Shown here: positions 60,604-64,000 of the stretch, piece after piece
Layout: each line of letters starts with the position of its first letter
Position numbering within the stretch: position 1 is the first letter of the stretch
Assembly (NCBI RefSeq): GCF_017562075.2
Contig: NC_054083.1
Coordinates: forward strand, 32,719,255-32,783,254
Length of the DNA: 64,000 bases
Direction of reading: 5' to 3'
From: Anopheles merus
Lineage: Eukaryota > Arthropoda > Insecta > Diptera > Culicidae
Program-made: the position numbers and the translations under genes
Notes under the pieces: model-generated
Told to the model about the DNA's origin: nothing
The model's database searches: none
What the model saw: the letters and a program-made list of their open reading frames with translations, nothing else

Positions 60604-63600
60604 CTGCAGGGAAGGTAAAAGAAAATGGGTAAAACCACAACGGTCTGCCTTGCCTCGGTACAAAACATGGCACCATTTTCCAGCAGGTTTAATTTTCCGT
60701 TCAGCCATGGCTTCGCTTAACGATGCAAAATAAATCAAACCTTTTCCTAATTAATTCACCTTACTCCAGCGACACGATCGACACAGCACACCCTTTCGCC
60801 CAAGTGGAGACGGTCTCTGTTTCTGCTGATAAAAGTTTAATTCGAATCCTCGCTACCGAATCCGAAAAACAAACGACCAGAACAACGCGACGACGTTGCG
60901 CATTAGCGTCCCGCTTATCTCAACAGCTTTTCAACGTGCTGGCAGCCCGCTGGTTTGGTGGAAAGCTACCACTTTCTTACACTCGAGGGGTGGTTCTTTG
61001 CCTCCCACCACACCCTGTTGCAGCGAGCTAATTGTAATTGATGGTCGTCGCGGTCGTGTCAGAGCCATTTAATAGCTCTACCTATTCGCGCATTTCAGTG
61101 GCGCCAATATTTTATTCTTACAATCAATACCGGCGTCGGTCTTTGCGGTTTTCGGGGTTCGGAAAACGGGCACAAGGCACCCCGGCTTGGTGATTTAGCA
61201 TTTGGTGTTTTGTAAGTAGCAACACATTCGAATCCGAATTGATGGTGCCGTCGGAATGTGTGACACGTCAGGTACGGCTTTGTAGCTGCTAAGCGAACGA
61301 TAAATGAAGAGCGCTTAGTGAATTATACATGAAATTATCGCGCGCTGTGAATTGGTTTCGCAACCGAATGTGTGTGTGTGTAATGTTTGTTTGATTTACG
61401 AGAATAATCAATTGCACCGAACGCAAGAGGACAAAGCGGTGCCCCCGTCGGACTGCACCCGTCAATTTGTGGCGTGCGTCCATTTATAATGGCCATTACA
61501 CAATTCGGGTGGGAGTTTGGTTTTTGAGCCGTTGGAAGAGGGGCACGGGTAAATTGGGTGTGTTATTGCTATTGAAAAGGTACGATTAGTTCAATGTGAA
61601 TATGTTAGTCGAACATTGTTGCTGTTGTAATGTCAGGCTCGTGCTTGGTGTTGTCCCGATGGCACTAATTTATTACTTGCTGGTTAACTTAGCCTTGCCC
61701 GGTTGGGTCTGTATCAAATATGCAGTTTATAGTCGAAAAAATCCTTAAACCTAATGGTAAGTTGGTGTAGAACAGATTATCCCAGCAAAACAGATACATA
61801 AAAACTGAAAAAAAAATCCAAAATCCATCCAAGAAAAACATGTCACAGAAGCGAAATCGAACACAGAAAAATATAAAATCTAATAAAAATATTCAAAGAA
61901 ACGAGAAAGAATCATAGTAAATAAAACATAAATATTGAGAGGAATATAATAAAATAAAAACCATAAAGAAGATAAAAAATAAGGAAAAAATCAACAAAAC
62001 AAAGTAAAATAAAATATTTAAAGAAGATGAGAGACGGTTAATAAGAAAAGGTAACAAAAATCGGATGAATCAAACGAACTTTGAACAGCCAACGAAACAC
62101 GAAAATACTATTTCTAGCTTTTCGCAGTGTCCAAATAATAAACTGAATATTCCTTTGTTTTTTTTTTATCTTGGTTTATGCAGTTCAATTGCTTTACGTA
62201 CATTTTTTTATTATTTTGATTGTTCTTATTAGATATTTACTTAATGATTGATTTTGTTACAGTTTATATGTATTGTTTTTTATGGTTTTCATGTTTGTCG
62301 TACACTTGTGTTCTGTTGCTCGACTATATTTGTTCTTTTTTCAACTCTCATTATATTTTTCTTTCTGTTGTTTTTTTCATTGCACTTTGCTACAATGTTT
62401 AATAATTGGGTTTCCTTGTTTATTTACTACAAAGCAATACATATAATTTCATACATTTTGTTTGCTCAACAGCGTTATATTCTCAGTTATTTGGCCGTCA
62501 TTCCGGGGACGTCATTTTGTTGTAAATTTCAATTAATTAAACCCAAGCAACCTCTCGTATTGCAGTTACTGCTGAAATGCGCTCTTCGTTTTATTAATTC
62601 GACACAAAATAGCAACGAATAGTTGTTGCTGCTGCTGCTGCATCAAATACACTCGCGTACGCTGGCTGGCGCCCCACTTTATCAAACACATTTTCCTGTT
62701 TCTGTTTGCTGTTCGTCTTTCTTCCATTCCTCCGTGCTGGCGTAACGGGGGCGAATTCCAGTCCCGGCATTCCTTCGCCGTTCGTTCCCGCCGTTCGGTT
62801 AGTGGCAGGTTCCGCGCGCACACGGTGAGATGAAATATTTATCCGTAGTATTAATATCCATCCGCTTATCCCGGGATGCTTATTAACTTCCCGGTGGGGC
62901 CAAACTAAGTGGCGCACAGTATTAAAATATGGTTTCGTGGGAACCGAAAGACTGTGGAGCGCTGTAGAGAGACAGGATGTGTCATTGCTGCAACCGGTCG
63001 GTTATGTGGCGTTCTGAGCCTTGCCAATCAACGCTTCTCAGGTGGATCTCATCTATGAACTGTACATAACATTTTCAAACTTTCCAACCTGTTTTCATGC
63101 GGGTTTTTACTCCGGCTCATGACTGTTGCTTGCTGTCGCCAAATTGGAATGCTGTGCTATGTTTTTGGCAACTATATCTACGCATACAAAGTTGTAACTA
63201 AATTTGCTATGCATTTACCTATTCTTCTTCATCTTATCAAAGGCATTTTACCTCTTTCGTGCAAAGGTTTGCAAAAGTGAAAGAAAGGACCAGACTATTT
63301 ATTACGCTACGCTCAGCAGCAGCAGCATCAGTGCGTACGTCGGGGACGTGCGCCAGATCTAGCAATGACGTCGTGGTTATTGCTTTCACTCATCCATTTA
63401 TCGGGCGGGCTTTTCGCGTGTCCCGCTTCCTTATCGCTTAATGTGGCTGCTCCTTTCCAGTGTTGCCAGTCTTTTTCCAAATTTTGAGACATCACGGCTC
63501 CCGAAAGTCCCTTCCACGAGTGTTGTAGTGTGCACGGGCAGCTTCCTTCCGGTGATCCTAATTTCGTTCCCGGGTACTTTCGCTGTGCAAAAATCACGTA

Positions 63601-64000
63601 CCACCTTTCCCATTACTGTGGCAGTTGATGCTGCTGCCGTCACGAGTGTGTGTGTGTGGGCTGCCTTGTTGCCTTGCGTTGCCGACACGAAACCACAACA
63701 ACAAACTCGGTACGGAAACCAGCCCCGTGTGTTCGGGTTCCGCTGCTGGTGTGGTTGACGTCGCGTGCTCTGGCTGCTTTGTTCCATCAAACCTTCAAAC
63801 CTTCTGCCTGTTCTGGATTGGAAGAAGAACGTGGCTGATGCTTTCCTTACGGGTGTACGCGTAACCGTGTAATACGCAGTGGCATGTGTGTGAGTGCATG
63901 AAGCGGGAAGGGCCTTGGATCTTTGTCAGAAGTCAGAACGCGACTGGAGCGGACGACCTGCACCGGGAGCGGGTGGCGTTTTTGGTGGGGATCAAATAAA
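60604..64000. other. Non-coding right end of the window
   Basis: GC-balanced to 61700, a very AT-rich part at 61740-62600 that reads as hydrophobic artefact frames, then GC-balanced again with a (CTG)n patch at about 62626-62641. A TG tract lies at 63648-63659. No supported gene. Confidence 0.45.

Overview
The window looks like non-coding DNA from a dipteran, most probably an Anopheles mosquito. Three observations point there: a two-exon gene piece of the insect-allergen/G12 repeat family, a tRNA-derived SINE with a GAA-type tail present in several copies, and a landscape of dinucleotide microsatellites, small palindromic DNA transposons and short chance ORFs. Genus is inference; no marker gene was searched. 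There are no rRNA genes, tRNA genes, CRISPR arrays or operons.

Layout. At 1.2-1.9 kb lies the only protein-coding locus I can assign to a family: a secreted-type insect-allergen-repeat protein with one clear intron and a poly(A) signal, whose 5' end is unclear (exon acceptor or one-base frameshift). From 2 to 17 kb the sequence is intergenic or intronic, with microsatellites, a 120-bp tandem duplication, a 75-bp-arm inverted repeat and a decayed copy of a hairpin MITE. Between 17 and 28.5 kb are two good SINE copies and one ruined copy, a 200-bp palindromic MITE and a hAT-like terminus. At 37 kb is a decayed end of a non-LTR retrotransposon. The 39.2-41.2 kb stretch is a transposon pile-up: a TA-flanked DNA element carrying a nested 245-bp hairpin MITE, then a long ATT microsatellite followed closely by a SINE with a 10-bp target-site duplication. 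The 42-49 kb block is richer in GC, GT and GA runs and reads like a promoter or 5'-UTR/first-exon region, but I can support no coding sequence in it.

The most unusual locus is 51.1-54.2 kb. A 3.1-kb element with an 18-bp perfect terminal inverted repeat and an 8-bp target-site duplication fits the hAT superfamily. It contains two collinear 655-bp inverted arms that are identical wherever I compared them. Between the arms sits a decayed copy of the C-terminal half of mitochondrial ATP synthase subunit beta, beginning at or next to the arm boundary, plus an unidentified reading frame in the opposite direction. This is a gene-capturing, potentially hairpin-RNA-forming element.

Three further short reading frames with good splice-site context (23.5 kb, 50.7 kb, 60.5 kb) are listed as low-confidence candidate exons. 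Degenerate GGAATC/GGTTCC arrays occur at 30.3, 49.5 and 57.1 kb. The remaining stretches hold no gene I can support.
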